A stretch of DNA of 64,000 nucleotides from an uncultured Kiritimatiellota bacterium (lineage in GTDB: Bacteria; Verrucomicrobiota; Kiritimatiellia; RFP12; UBA1067), in contig CAKTUI010000002.1 of assembly GCA_934621385.1 (NCBI GenBank), positions 42,351 through 106,350 of the forward strand, given 5' to 3'. Both the position numbers and the translations under genes were made by a program. Of the stretch, positions 34,678-44,218 are shown piece after piece. How positions within the stretch are numbered: position 1 is the first letter of the stretch; each line of letters opens with the position of its first letter. The notes beneath the pieces were generated by a model. It saw only the letters and a list, made by a program, of their open reading frames with translations, was not told the origin of the DNA and did not search any database.

Positions 34678-36093
34678 ATGGCCAAGAAATGTTCGTGCGG
34701 CAAGTGCCACTGCAACGCGTACCCGGAGTTCATCCCGCCCATGCGGGTGATGGAGGAAATTGAGGAAAGCATCTCCGGCAAGTATGGTGTTGTTTCGATT
34801 GCCTGGGAGCGTGAGGAGGGTAAAGTGTTCCGCTACGATCTTCCCGTGCCGCGGACAATGAGTCCGCATGCGACGAAGCAGGTGGCCTATGTTGTTGAGC
34901 GCATAGCGAAGTTCATCGTCTGGGCGGCCGGCGGCTGGAAGCTCTACCTGTCCGGACCCGATGCGTTGGTGAAGCCGCTTGCTCGGGCCTATACGAAGAC
35001 GGGTGCCCGTGCGTTTGATTACGATTTCTTCTCCTCCATTTACGGTCGCCCGGTTGAGGTTGCCATCGTCGATCCGAACGAGATGCCCGGGACTTCAGAG
35101 AAGCTGCAGATGGTCAAGACGGTTGCCGACGGCTGCCGGATTGGCTTTGACCTTGGTGCGTCGGACTTCAAGATTTCGGCTCTCAAGAACGGCGAGGTCG
35201 TCTTCTCAAAAGAGTTTCCCTGGGATCCTCGCAACAATGCCGACCCCGAGTATCACTATTCCATGCTGACGGCTGGTCTGCGCGAGGCGGCAGCGAGTCT
35301 GCCGCGTGTGGACGCGATTGGCGGATCCACGGCGGGAACGCTCGTTGGTCAGAAGATGGGCATTGCCTCGCTGTTCCGTGCGGTCAAGGAAAAGAACCCC
35401 TCGAAGTTTGAGCAGGCGCAGAACATGTTCTTCCGCATTGAGAAGGACTGGGGCGTGCCGTTCGCGATCTACAATGACGGCGATGTGACGGCACTTGCCG
35501 GCATGATTACGATGAACAAGAAGGGCATCCTTGGCGTGGCAATGGGTTCTTCAGAGGCGGTTGGCTATGTGAATCCACGTGGAGCGATGACTGGCCGCAT
35601 TTCCGAACTCGCCTTTGCACCTGTAGACTTCAACCCGAATGCGCCGCGTGACGAGTGGTCGGGTGATGCGGGAGTTGGTGCGATGGCGTTTTCGCAGCAG
35701 GCGGTCAACTGGCTCGCCGAAAAGCACGGATTCAAGTTCCCGAAGGCGATGAAACTTCCCGAGAGACTGAAGGAAGTCCAGGCCGCCATGGAGAAGGGGG
35801 ATGCGCGTGCCTTGCGTGTCTTCATCGAGATTGGTCGCTTCCTGGCGCATACGATTCCGTGGTATCATGAGTTCTACGACTACTCCAATATGATGATCCT
35901 CGGGCGTGTGACATCGGGTCTCGGCGGCGAGATTATTCTTGAGACGGCGAAGTCGATGCTGCACGACCTCTACCCGGAGTGGGCCGAGAAGATTGACATT
36001 TTCATGCCGGACGAGAAGGCGCGTCGACTTGGTCAGTCAGTGGCCGCTGCGCAGATTCCCGTTATTGGAAAGAAAACGAAAAAGAGTCGCTGA
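34678..36093 (+). CDS. ROK/actin-fold sugar-kinase-like protein with Cys-rich N-terminus
   Basis: 471 residues. The N-terminus MAKKCSCGKCHC is Cys-rich and unusual. Residues about 155-460 resemble an actin-fold sugar kinase: phosphate-1 motif RIGFDLGASDFKISAL, then VDAIGGSTAGTLVG, FAIYNDGDVTALAG, GVAMGSSEAVGYV, and adenosine-like VTSGLGGEIILETA. The first 150 residues form an extra domain not typical of ROK proteins. GGAAAGGAA lies before the ATG. It is followed 5 bases later by a NahK-like kinase, which suggests a common sugar pathway. The substrate is unknown. Confidence 0.7.
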   Translation: MAKKCSCGKCHCNAYPEFIPPMRVMEEIEESISGKYGVVSIAWEREEGKVFRYDLPVPRTMSPHATKQVAYVVERIAKFIVWAAGGWKLYLSGPDALVKPLARAYTKTGARAFDYDFFSSIYGRPVEVAIVDPNEMPGTSEKLQMVKTVADGCRIGFDLGASDFKISALKNGEVVFSKEFPWDPRNNADPEYHYSMLTAGLREAAASLPRVDAIGGSTAGTLVGQKMGIASLFRAVKEKNPSKFEQAQNMFFRIEKDWGVPFAIYNDGDVTALAGMITMNKKGILGVAMGSSEAVGYVNPRGAMTGRISELAFAPVDFNPNAPRDEWSGDAGVGAMAFSQQAVNWLAEKHGFKFPKAMKLPERLKEVQAAMEKGDARALRVFIEIGRFLAHTIPWYHEFYDYSNMMILGRVTSGLGGEIILETAKSMLHDLYPEWAEKIDIFMPDEKARRLGQSVAAAQIPVIGKKTKKSR

Positions 36094-36098
36094 GAACT

Positions 36099-37133
36099 AT
36101 GAGCAACCGTATATATTCAAAAGAAGAACTCGATGCTGTGCTGGCATCGATGGGAATCAAGGACCAGACGGACGTGAGCCGATATGGCTCTGGGCACATC
36201 AACGACACATTCAAGGTCGAGACGAAGTCGGGTACGCGCTACATCCTGCAGCGCGTCAATACCGACATCTTTCCGCCTGAGATACTGAAGGCGAACATTC
36301 TTCGCGTTACCGAACACCTCAGGAAGAAGGGAATCAAGTCCCTTGCGGTGAAGGGGTACGAGAATCCTTGGCGTCTCTACGCGTTCCTTGAAGGCTACAC
36401 ATCGATTGACCTTGTTACAAATCCGTCTCAGGCGGAACTTGTTGCTGGTGCATTCGCCAAGTTTCAGAACGATCTTGCCGACTTGCCGGCTCCCCGGCTT
36501 GGTGAAATCATCCCGAAGTTCCACAACACGGTAGATCGTCTTCGTCTGCTTGACGAGGCGGTTGCTGCCGACATAAAGGGGCGCAAGGCGAAGGTAGCGG
36601 CAGAACTTGCATTCGTCGACAGGCGGCGCGAGGAGGCCGCGAAGATTGTGACGATGATGGAGAAGGGTGAAATTCCCGAGCGCATCACCCACAATGACAC
36701 GAAGATCAACAATGTCATGCTGGCCCCCGATGGGACGAATGTCGTCATCGACCTCGACACGACGATGCCTGGTTCAGCCCTCTACGACTTCGGCGATATG
36801 GTGCGCACGTCGTCTGCAGCGGCAGCAGAGGACGAGAAGGATCTCTCGAAGGTCTATTCGAAGAAGGAGTACTTTGAGGCACTTGTGAAGGGCTACCTGT
36901 CTCAGGCGAAGTTCCTGACCGATGCCGAGAAGGCCAATCTTGCGTTTTCGGGTCGCTTGATTACGCTGACGATTGGCATCCGCTTCCTGACGGACTATCT
37001 TGCCGGCGACACGTACTTCCGCACGGCCTACGACGACCACAATCTCGTGCGTTGCCATACGCAATTCAAGATGGTCGAGTCGATGGAAGCGCAGGCGGAC
37101 GAGTACGAGAGTATCGTTCGGAAGTACGCGTGA
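36099..37133 (+). CDS. NahK-like sugar kinase (aminoglycoside phosphotransferase fold)
   Basis: 344 residues. GSGHINDTFKVETKSGTRYI is the nucleotide loop region, ITHNDTKINNVML (about 195-207) the catalytic loop and VVIDLDTTMPGSALYDFGDM the metal-binding segment. This arrangement and length match N-acetylhexosamine 1-kinases of the APH superfamily. It probably phosphorylates a sugar at C1 in salvage of host or dietary glycans; the specificity is inferred. It overlaps the next gene by 4 bases (GTGA). Confidence 0.8.
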   Translation: MSNRIYSKEELDAVLASMGIKDQTDVSRYGSGHINDTFKVETKSGTRYILQRVNTDIFPPEILKANILRVTEHLRKKGIKSLAVKGYENPWRLYAFLEGYTSIDLVTNPSQAELVAGAFAKFQNDLADLPAPRLGEIIPKFHNTVDRLRLLDEAVAADIKGRKAKVAAELAFVDRRREEAAKIVTMMEKGEIPERITHNDTKINNVMLAPDGTNVVIDLDTTMPGSALYDFGDMVRTSSAAAAEDEKDLSKVYSKKEYFEALVKGYLSQAKFLTDAEKANLAFSGRLITLTIGIRFLTDYLAGDTYFRTAYDDHNLVRCHTQFKMVESMEAQADEYESIVRKYA

Positions 37134-37558
37134 GCGACTTACCCGAATATGAACTGAGCGGAATCGAGACCATCGCGCGCGGCGTTTGTGTGCGCGATGG
37201 TTGGATTCTGCTTTGCCGTGCGAAGGGATCAAACACCACTTATCTTCCAGGTGGACACATTGAGTTCGGAGAGACCGGACGACAGGCACTCGTTCGGGAG
37301 ATGCGTGAGGAGACGGGTCTCGCCGCTAAGACGGGCCGCTTCCTTGGCGTTGTAGAAAACTCATTTCTTCAGCACGGCAAGCCCCATGCCGAAATCAACC
37401 TCGTCTACGAAATGAAGATTCCAGAAGGGAATGTCGCGGCTCAGGAGTCGTGGATTGGTTTTGAGTGGTGTCGGCTGTCTGAACTTGCTTCAGCGAATCT
37501 CCTGCCAGCGCAGTTCAATCGCCTCGCGGCGGATCCGCAGGCAGTCTTCGAACCCTGA
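37130..37558 (+). CDS. Nudix hydrolase
   Basis: 142 residues from a GTG overlapping the preceding TGA. The Nudix box (GHIEFGETGRQALVREMREE followed by TG) is complete and gives the metal-binding helix. Such enzymes cleave a nucleoside diphosphate linked to another moiety. Coupling to a sugar kinase gene points to a nucleotide-sugar or nucleotide clean-up role, which is an inference. Confidence 0.92.
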   Translation: MSDLPEYELSGIETIARGVCVRDGWILLCRAKGSNTTYLPGGHIEFGETGRQALVREMREETGLAAKTGRFLGVVENSFLQHGKPHAEINLVYEMKIPEGNVAAQESWIGFEWCRLSELASANLLPAQFNRLAADPQAVFEP

Positions 37559-37574
37559 GGATCGCGTCTGCGGC

Positions 37575-38066
37575 ATGATTGTCATCGGCATCGATACATC
37601 CTTGCGTTCCTCGGGCTTTGGTGTCCTCTCTGTTGAGGGAACGCGGTTGCGGGCGGTTGAGTGGGGTACGATTCCGAACGCGGCAAAAGTTCCGCTTTCC
37701 GAGTGCCTGCGCAAGATTCATGCGCGGGTTTCGGAACTTATCGCGGCGCATCATCCAGATGTAATGGCCATCGAAAGCGTCATTTATGGAAAGAATGCGG
37801 GCACGATGCTTGTGCTCGGTGAGGCGCGTGGTGCCGTGATTACGGCAGCTGTCGATGCGGGCCTGCCGATTTACGAATACGAGCCGCGTCGTATGAAAAA
37901 GGCCGTCTGTGGGAACGGACTCGCTGAAAAGGCACAGATCCAGCGGATGATTCGCGTCCTTCTCAACCTGGACGAAGTGCCACAGAACGACGCGGCGGAT
38001 GCGCTCGGACTGGCCATTGCCCATGTCCACTCAATGGGTCCGCTCTCGCTTGAGCGACCGATTTGA
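37575..38066 (+). CDS. ruvC: Holliday junction resolvase RuvC
   Basis: 163 residues from the ATG at 37575 (MIVIGIDTSLRSSGFGV). The acidic catalytic residues of the RNase H fold are present: Asp7 in GIDTS, Glu in MAIESVIYGKN, and the C-terminal Asp pair in NDAADALGLAIAH. It cuts four-way junctions with RuvAB, whose genes are not in this window. The Shine-Dalgarno (GAGGA) is distant (13 bases), so translation may depend on the upstream gene. Confidence 0.95.
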   Translation: MIVIGIDTSLRSSGFGVLSVEGTRLRAVEWGTIPNAAKVPLSECLRKIHARVSELIAAHHPDVMAIESVIYGKNAGTMLVLGEARGAVITAAVDAGLPIYEYEPRRMKKAVCGNGLAEKAQIQRMIRVLLNLDEVPQNDAADALGLAIAHVHSMGPLSLERPI

Positions 38067-38170
38067 TGATAATCCGAGCAAGTTAGAGATGATTTCGTTT
38101 GTTTAAAGGGTATCTAAATTGTTTCTAATCATACTTGTTCGGTTGAAAGGAAACAGATGGGAGAATCGGC

Positions 38171-38197
38171 AAAAAAAAATCCACCGAAACGGTGGAT
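38171..38197 (-). terminator. intrinsic terminator of the tRNA-Tyr/tRNA-Asn unit
   Basis: ATCCACCG (38179-38186) pairs with CGGTGGAT (38190-38197) around AAA. On the minus strand a run of eight or nine T follows. It lies right after the CCA of tRNA-Asn. Confidence 0.9.
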
Positions 38198-38199
38198 AT

Positions 38200-38274
38200 T
38201 GGCTCGGGCGGCTGGATTCGAACCAGCGACCAATTGATTAACAGTCAACTGCGCTACCACTGCGCCACGCCCGA
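38200..38274 (-). tRNA. tRNA-Asn (GTT), CCA encoded
   Basis: Acceptor TCGGGCG pairs with CGCCCGA, discriminator G, then CCA (38200-38202). Anticodon loop CTGTTAA gives GTT. The T arm reads CTGGTTCGAATCCAG. Confidence 0.95.
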
Positions 38275-38291
38275 ACGGTTAAACGGCGGAT

Positions 38292-38300
38292 AGTATAGCA
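38292..38300 (-). promoter_or_regulatory. possible internal promoter before tRNA-Asn
   Basis: Minus strand TTATGCTATACT, with -10 TATACT at 38292-38297 preceded by TGC, 18 bases from the tRNA 5' end. Confidence 0.5.
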
Positions 38301-38348
38301 TAACTTACGCGAGTTGCGCAAGGGGCTAAAGCCACCGTCTGCCTGAAT

Positions 38349-38433
38349 GGTGGTGGGGCAAGGATTCGAACCTTGGAAGGCGTAAGCCAGCAGATTTACA
38401 GTCTGCCCTCGTTGACCGCTTGAGTATCCCACC
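38349..38433 (-). tRNA. tRNA-Tyr (GTA), CCA encoded
   Basis: A long variable arm (class II) and anticodon GTA within GACTGTAAATC. The acceptor GGTGGG pairs with CCCACC, with an apparent A-C mismatch at position 7-66. Discriminator A is followed by CCA (38349-38351). Confidence 0.93.
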
Positions 38434-38448
38434 GAAGCAGTGAGGAAT

Positions 38449-38457
38449 AGTATACCA
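38449..38457 (-). promoter_or_regulatory. extended -10 promoter of the tRNA unit
   Basis: Minus strand AATTTTGGTATACT, with -10 TATACT at 38449-38454, about 7 bases before the predicted transcript start and 16 before mature tRNA-Tyr. Confidence 0.6.
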
Positions 38458-38524
38458 AAATTGACCTTTCTGCGTCAATGGGGTGTTTAACAATTCTTAG
38501 GTTTTCCAATTTGGGTATGATTTT

Positions 38525-38533
38525 TGGTATAAT
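38525..38533 (+). promoter_or_regulatory. extended -10 promoter of the C10 peptidase gene
   Basis: TTTTTGGTATAAT with -10 TATAAT at 38528-38533, 35 bases before the start. A similar GGGTATGAT lies just upstream. Confidence 0.6.
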
Positions 38534-38567
38534 TTACGGTGTTGTTATCAGATACAGAGGATACGAA

Positions 38568-41500
38568 ATGATGAGGATTGGCAAATTCGTTCTGCTTTGC
38601 GTCGCGGCGTGTGCCCTGGTTGCCCACTCAGCGCCGGTTGATACCATTGCTGTGCGGGCGGCGGCTGGTGCCTGGGCTTCACGCGGCACAGCCCTCGGGA
38701 CGCGACTTGGTTCACGTGTCGAATCGGTCTCCGCCCATGCCGTCACTAACGGCTATTCGTTCTATGCCGTCAGGTTGGTTGGTGGAGGTACGGTCTTCTT
38801 CTCGTCTGATACCGAACTTGAACCGGTCATTGCCTTTACCTCCAATCCCAATGTGAACCTGTCGGACGAGCGGAGTCCACTTCTTCAACTTCTGCGTCGC
38901 GATATCATTGCGCGTGCGGCGATTCGCGACCTGAAACTGAAGAACCTTGGCGCAGGTTCTTCGGGGCTTGGCGTTTCATCGGATGAGGCGAATGTCCAGA
39001 AGTGGGCCGCCTTCGGTGTTGCGACGCGCACCGCCGCGCCGACGGCACAAGGTGAAAGATCCCGAATGACGGCAGTCGTCACAAGCGCGACCACGACTTC
39101 AGCAGCCCCGCCCGTACAGATTGTAGATGATGTTTGCGTGTCGCCGCTTCTCTCCACGAAGTGGAACCAAACGGCTGACGCGAGCGGTATGCCGTGCTTC
39201 AACTACTATATGTGGTCAGAGCTGGGCGGCGGGGTCTCGTCGACCGACGACTGGCCCTGCGGGTGTACGGCAACGGCCATGTCGCAGATTCTGCGCTACT
39301 TCCGCTATCCGAACGACGAGCAGGAAGAGAAGACCTACACCTGCCAGGTGAATGGAATCGCAGTCGAACTCAGGACGAAGCCCGGTGTTTTCAATTGGGA
39401 TAAGATGGTGGACTGGCCAGACGGAACCTATACCATGACTGAAGACCAGCGCGAGGCCATTGGTCGACTGACCTGGAATGCTGCCGTCTCACTCGGTTCG
39501 GCCTTCACGTCTTCCTTGGGTTCGGCGAACCCGAAGCGTCTTGCGAAGACACTCCGACAGTCCTTTGCATACACGAACGCCTGGGTCTACTGGGATGACA
39601 CGATGTGGAACTCTGGAAAGGGCGGACTGCACGACCGTGCGACGCGTGAGCGAATCGTCCACGCGAACCTTGACGCGGGCCGTCCCGTTCTTTTTGCAAT
39701 CTACGGTTATCCGAAGGCCTATCTTTACAACGATAATTACTGGGCTGGTCACGCGGTCGTTGGCGATGGCTACGGCTACCAGAGCGTGGATGGGGAAAAG
39801 ACGGCCTATGTGCATGTCAATATGGGCTGGGGCGGAACGGACGACGTCTGGTACAACATCCCCGAGATTGACGCGGCGAATTCGGGTGCCCATGTCGGTG
39901 AGTCGGGCTATGACTTCCTGTATATGGGCGGAGCCGCATTTAACATTGCGCCGACGATTGATGAGTATGGCGAAATCCTGTCCGGGCGCATTCTCGACGA
40001 TCGCGGTAGCCCGCTGGCGGATGCCGTTGTCTCGGTTTATGATGCGGATGGAGTTCTTTTGACGACGACCACGTCAAGTGAAACCGGCATCTACTCGTTC
40101 ATTCTTCCTGGTGGGCGGACCTACACCGTTTCAGCGCGTTCGGCAGACGGACGCAAGGTCGCCGATCCGCAGAAGGACATCGAATTGAATCTGACGATTG
40201 GAAGTCAGGAAGGCATCGTCAGTTCTGAGCAGGATGTCGGCAACTCGTGTGGCAACGACTTTGTGCTGATGGAACCGACCGTTCGAGTGGGGACGCAAGT
40301 GTTCGGTTCATTGAACGCGGCGCTTTCGTCCGTCAAGTCCTCTGGTGCGACGGATGCCGTTGTCGAAATCATTGCGCCGACCGAGTTGCGCGAAAGTGTG
40401 GATGTCGACTTTGCCTGCACAATCCGATCGACCGCGACAAATCCGCGCACGACGCTGATTACGCGCAGTCCGGGGGCGACGCTGTCCGTCTTGGATGGCG
40501 GGCACATTGACTTTAAGGATGTCGCCTTCGCTTCGGATGCAACGGGTGAGGTGACCGTTTCGGTTGCGATGGAGGGTGCAATTTCAGTTGAGGGTACGAT
40601 TGGACTCGGTCGGGTCGTTTCCGAGAGTGCGAGCGGCTTCATTTTGGCGGGGGCTCTCACGCCTGTTGAAGGCGGCATCGTCATCGGCGCAGCAAACGAG
40701 ACGACCGTGCGCGGCGCGGCGTTCGGTCGCTACACCTGTTCGTATGAGGTTGCATCCGAAAATGCCGCGAAAGTTGTTAAGTTTGGAGATGACGAATTCG
40801 GCGGTCTTGCGAATGAGGATGGTTTCCTCGTTTGGGAGCGTGTTCCTGTCGACCCATCTGCCGCGCTGGCCGTTGCAACGAACGACGAATTCGGCACGAC
40901 CTATTACCGTTCGCTTGACCAGCTCTTCGCCGATTACCGCAATGGCGGTGATGTTGTCATTCTGAAGGACTGCGCAACGAACTCGTTCACGGTCCCGTTG
41001 ACAATCCGCAAGCCACTCACGATTCGGTCGGCGGACGAGGCGCGGACAATAGTTCCGTTCTCGACGGCCTGCTTCACGATTGCGGATGGTGGTTCGCTGG
41101 CTGTTTCCAACCTGACAATTTCGGGCTATGTCGGGTCGCGGCTCTTTTCCGTCCTCGGCGGTTCGTTGACGCTTTCGAATGGCGCAACGCTCTCGAACTT
41201 GATGGGTTTGGGTGTTTCGGACGACGATGGCGGCGGTGACGAGTGCGGTGCGATTCGACTGACGCGTGGAACAGTGACGATGCTGCCAGGTTCGGCGATC
41301 CAGAACTGCCGCGTTTCGACCGAAGGAGGCGGACTTGGAGGCGGTCTTGCGGCCATTGGCGGAACGCTCAACCTTTTCGGTGGATCGATTACGGGCTGTT
41401 CGGCAGGTGGAAAGGGCGGTGGCATCTGGAACTTCGGTGCAACGGTCAATCTCGCGGGTGACATTCAGATCCTTGGCAATGTGAATGAAACGGGTTCGGA

Positions 41501-43046
41501 TGACAACCTCTACATGGCTCGCTCAACGGCTGTTCAGATTACCGCACCTCTCGTCGGGGCGAAGGTTGGTGTTTGTGCCGCCTCCACATCGGCCAATACC
41601 ATCGGTAAGTCTTTTGCCGTCCTTGGTTCAAATCTCACGGATGCCGCGGGGCGGTCGGCGGCCGAGGCGTTTACATGCGATGTGAAGCCCGACTTCTATG
41701 CCGTCCCGAGCGGCTCCACTCTCGTCTGGAACGAGCGTGTGAACGACGGCTCGTGCGAGGAGGCGGATGCGGTTGTGCGCGTCACGGATGCGAATGGGAC
41801 GACTCGTTTCTACGATTCAGTTTCCACCGCTTTTGACGCACTGTCGGGTGATGCAACGGTCGCCATTCTTCAGGATACGGTTTTCACCAATAATCTGACG
41901 ATTGCATCTCGCGTCCGACTCGTCTCGGACGGTGATGTCGTTCGGACGCTGACGCGGAATTTGCGCGGTGCATCTGGTGTTGCACGGATGGTTGTCAGTG
42001 CGGGTGGTTCGCTCTCGGTCGCCAACTTGACGCTTTCGGGCAACAATCTTATGGATAGCTCTGGACACGCGATGCTGGAAGTTCTTGGTTCGCTGACGCT
42101 GGATTCGGGCGCAAGCGTGGTGCAGGTGCGCAGCGAGGGCGTGGACGGGACCGCCGCCGTTGGCGCAATTACCGTCCTTTCGGGCGGCGTTCTGACAATG
42201 AAGCCAGGTTCGCTCATTTCGGATTGCACGAGCCTCTCGGACGACGAATTGGATGAGTGCGGCGCGGGTATTTACCTTGTCGGGGGTACGGCCTATCTTC
42301 AGGGTGGTTCCGTTTCGAACTGCAAGGCGACAGGCATTGCAGGCATCTTGGCCGTCAACAAGTCCAAGGTCTACCTGTCCGATGGATTCAGCGTTCAGGG
42401 CAATACGCGGCAGAACTATCCCGATAGGAGAAGCAATTTCTCGGTTTCCAAGAATTCCGAACTCGTCCTCGCGGGCGAAGTGACGGGACAGATTGGCTAC
42501 ACCGAGGCTGTCTCGTGCAGTACGACGGCCTTTGCACGAGTGCCGGACTGGACGAGCTGGAAGATGTCCGCCCTGACGAATAGCGCGGCACATTTCCGCC
42601 ATGACCTCACGGGTGAACGCGGCGTTGTCGTCACGAACGCATCCAGCGCGGCGGTTTTCGTCTGGAAGTCGGCGCTTGCTTCGGACGGTTCGTATAAGGA
42701 TGATGAAAGTGCGGACGGTGCGACGTACTGGGCGGCGGCCATCCCCGAGTTTGAGGTTGACCCGGTTGTTGTGCCTTGCCAACCTTTCAGTGTCATCAAT
42801 GTTGAGTGCGTTTCGGAAGGTGTGTGGAGACTGACGCTGAACCCGGGCGTGGAGGCGTGCACCTATCTGCTGTACGGGTCGGACGACTTGGGGACAACGC
42901 AGGATGCGGCAAGTCTGAAGGCGAAGAAGACGCTTAAGGCCGCAGATGTCGACAGCGCGGGCAACTTCACCTTCGACATCGTGTCCCCTGGGGCGCGGCA
43001 GTTTTGGCGCGTTTTCGGTGAGGACGGCGAGAAGACGACGCCCTGA
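38568..43046 (+). CDS. giant secreted C10 (streptopain-like) peptidase with beta-helix-like repeats
   Basis: 1492 residues from the ATG at 38568, with AGAGG 7 bases upstream. A signal peptide (MMRIGKFVLLCVAACALVAHSA) and an SpeB-type propeptide precede the C10 domain (about 180-465). The catalytic Cys is in CGCTATAMSQILRYF (near 232) and the His in AGHAVVGDGYG (near 393), with VHVNMGWGG as in streptopain. Next come a carboxypeptidase-regulatory-like domain (ILDDRGSPLADAVVSVYDAD, about 470-540) and about 800 residues of two-fold repeated, Gly-rich right-handed beta-helix-like sequence (GGGLGGGLAAIGGTLNLFGG). It is probably an exported protease displayed at the surface. It is much larger than SpeB (about 400). 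Confidence 0.88.
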   Translation: MMRIGKFVLLCVAACALVAHSAPVDTIAVRAAAGAWASRGTALGTRLGSRVESVSAHAVTNGYSFYAVRLVGGGTVFFSSDTELEPVIAFTSNPNVNLSDERSPLLQLLRRDIIARAAIRDLKLKNLGAGSSGLGVSSDEANVQKWAAFGVATRTAAPTAQGERSRMTAVVTSATTTSAAPPVQIVDDVCVSPLLSTKWNQTADASGMPCFNYYMWSELGGGVSSTDDWPCGCTATAMSQILRYFRYPNDEQEEKTYTCQVNGIAVELRTKPGVFNWDKMVDWPDGTYTMTEDQREAIGRLTWNAAVSLGSAFTSSLGSANPKRLAKTLRQSFAYTNAWVYWDDTMWNSGKGGLHDRATRERIVHANLDAGRPVLFAIYGYPKAYLYNDNYWAGHAVVGDGYGYQSVDGEKTAYVHVNMGWGGTDDVWYNIPEIDAANSGAHVGESGYDFLYMGGAAFNIAPTIDEYGEILSGRILDDRGSPLADAVVSVYDADGVLLTTTTSSETGIYSFILPGGRTYTVSARSADGRKVADPQKDIELNLTIGSQEGIVSSEQDVGNSCGNDFVLMEPTVRVGTQVFGSLNAALSSVKSSGATDAVVEIIAPTELRESVDVDFACTIRSTATNPRTTLITRSPGATLSVLDGGHIDFKDVAFASDATGEVTVSVAMEGAISVEGTIGLGRVVSESASGFILAGALTPVEGGIVIGAANETTVRGAAFGRYTCSYEVASENAAKVVKFGDDEFGGLANEDGFLVWERVPVDPSAALAVATNDEFGTTYYRSLDQLFADYRNGGDVVILKDCATNSFTVPLTIRKPLTIRSADEARTIVPFSTACFTIADGGSLAVSNLTISGYVGSRLFSVLGGSLTLSNGATLSNLMGLGVSDDDGGGDECGAIRLTRGTVTMLPGSAIQNCRVSTEGGGLGGGLAAIGGTLNLFGGSITGCSAGGKGGGIWNFGATVNLAGDIQILGNVNETGSDDNLYMARSTAVQITAPLVGAKVGVCAASTSANTIGKSFAVLGSNLTDAAGRSAAEAFTCDVKPDFYAVPSGSTLVWNERVNDGSCEEADAVVRVTDANGTTRFYDSVSTAFDALSGDATVAILQDTVFTNNLTIASRVRLVSDGDVVRTLTRNLRGASGVARMVVSAGGSLSVANLTLSGNNLMDSSGHAMLEVLGSLTLDSGASVVQVRSEGVDGTAAVGAITVLSGGVLTMKPGSLISDCTSLSDDELDECGAGIYLVGGTAYLQGGSVSNCKATGIAGILAVNKSKVYLSDGFSVQGNTRQNYPDRRSNFSVSKNSELVLAGEVTGQIGYTEAVSCSTTAFARVPDWTSWKMSALTNSAAHFRHDLTGERGVVVTNASSAAVFVWKSALASDGSYKDDESADGATYWAAAIPEFEVDPVVVPCQPFSVINVECVSEGVWRLTLNPGVEACTYLLYGSDDLGTTQDAASLKAKKTLKAADVDSAGNFTFDIVSPGARQFWRVFGEDGEKTTP

Positions 43047-43094
43047 CATGAGGGCAAAGTAATAGAGAAGATTTAAGGAAGAAAGAGATAAGAT

Positions 43095-44123
43095 ATGGCA
43101 AAGGATTCGGATCAGAAGAAAACCGGGAACACCGCACTTGATGCGGTCATGAGTCAGATTCGCAAGGAATTCGGCGAGATGTCCATTATGCGTCTCGGCG
43201 AGCAGACGGTGAAAGAAATCCCCGTCATCTCAACGGGGGCGCTGTCCCTTGACATGGCACTTGGTGTCGGCGGTTTGCCGCGTGGACGAATCGTCGAGTG
43301 CTATGGACAGGAGTCCTCGGGCAAGACGACACTTGCCTTGCATGTGGTGGCGAACGCCCAGAAGGCCGGCGGAATAGCCGCGTTCATTGATGCGGAACAT
43401 GCGCTTGATCCAACGTACGCGAAGAAAATTGGCGTGGACCTCGACAACCTCGTCGTCTCTCAGCCGAATTCGGGCGAGGAGGCCCTGACGATTTGCGAGC
43501 AACTGGCGAAGTCGGGTGCGCTTGACGTGATTGTGGTCGACTCGGTTGCCGCGCTCACGCCGCAGGCCGAAATCGATGGGAACATGGGCGATAGCCACAT
43601 GGGCCTTCAGGCGCGACTGATGTCGCAGGCGATGCGCAAGTTGACGAGCGTTCTTGCGAACACGAAGACGCTGTGTATTTTCACCAACCAGGTGCGCGAG
43701 AAGATTGGTGTGATGTTCGGCAACCCCGAAACGACGCCCGGCGGAAAGGCTCTCAAGTTCTACGCCTCGTGTCGTCTGCAGGTTCAGCGCATTGGGGCGA
43801 TTAAGAATACGGCCGGGCAGGTCGTAGGCAATCGGACGCGTGTGAAGGTCGTCAAGAACAAGGTCGCACCGCCCTTTACCGAAGCCGAATTCGACATCCT
43901 CTACACGTGCGGAATTTCGTACGAGGGTTCGGTGCTGGATGCGGCTTTGGCGCGTGGTGTCGTCGAGAAGCGCGGCAGTTGGATTAGCTTTGGCGATACC
44001 CAGTTGGCGCAGGGTTCACTTGCGACGATTGACTATCTCAAGAGCAATCCCGAGGTGACGGCGAAGATTGTGGAGCTCGTGAAGTCGACGCCCGTCAATC
44101 CTGCCCTTGCCAAGAAGCGGTAA
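43095..44123 (+). CDS. recA: recombinase RecA
   Basis: 342 residues, the standard length. Walker A reads GQESSGKTT (71-79); most RecA proteins have GPESSGKTT, so the Pro to Gln change is unusual. Walker [11 protein letters not shown], loop L1 [20 protein letters not shown] and loop L2 ([19 protein letters not shown]) are intact. It forms filaments on single-stranded DNA and promotes LexA autocleavage. No LexA-type box is recognised upstream. AAGGAAG lies before the ATG. Confidence 0.98.
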   Translation: MAKDSDQKKTGNTALDAVMSQIRKEFGEMSIMRLGEQTVKEIPVISTGALSLDMALGVGGLPRGRIVECYGQESSGKTTLALHVVANAQKAGGIAAFIDAEHALDPTYAKKIGVDLDNLVVSQPNSGEEALTICEQLAKSGALDVIVVDSVAALTPQAEIDGNMGDSHMGLQARLMSQAMRKLTSVLANTKTLCIFTNQVREKIGVMFGNPETTPGGKALKFYASCRLQVQRIGAIKNTAGQVVGNRTRVKVVKNKVAPPFTEAEFDILYTCGISYEGSVLDAALARGVVEKRGSWISFGDTQLAQGSLATIDYLKSNPEVTAKIVELVKSTPVNPALAKKR

Positions 44124-44148
44124 GGTCTTGCTGCTTTTTGAAGGGGGA

Positions 44149-44178
44149 CGCTTCGCGGTGAAAATTCGCCGCGAAGCG
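44149..44178. terminator. hairpin downstream of recA, possible terminator
   Basis: CGCTTCGCGG (44149-44158) pairs perfectly with CCGCGAAGCG (44169-44178), but no T tract follows on either strand. It could be a factor-dependent terminator or an mRNA end stabiliser. Confidence 0.4.
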
Positions 44179-44190
44179 GTGCGGCGGATT

Positions 44191-44199
44191 TGGTATAAT
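44191..44199 (+). promoter_or_regulatory. extended -10 promoter of tRNA-Ser
   Basis: GATTTGGTATAAT with -10 TATAAT at 44194-44199, 20 bases before the mature tRNA 5' end. Confidence 0.65.
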
Positions 44200-44218
44200 A
44201 TGCGTCGCATTCGTTTAT

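Noticed and set aside
38238..38432. 64-residue frame over the tRNAs
   Set aside because: It is made of the two tRNA genes read as protein.
41817..43049. 410-residue open frame on the minus strand
   Set aside because: It is antisense to the C10 peptidase repeats; composition typical of a shadow.
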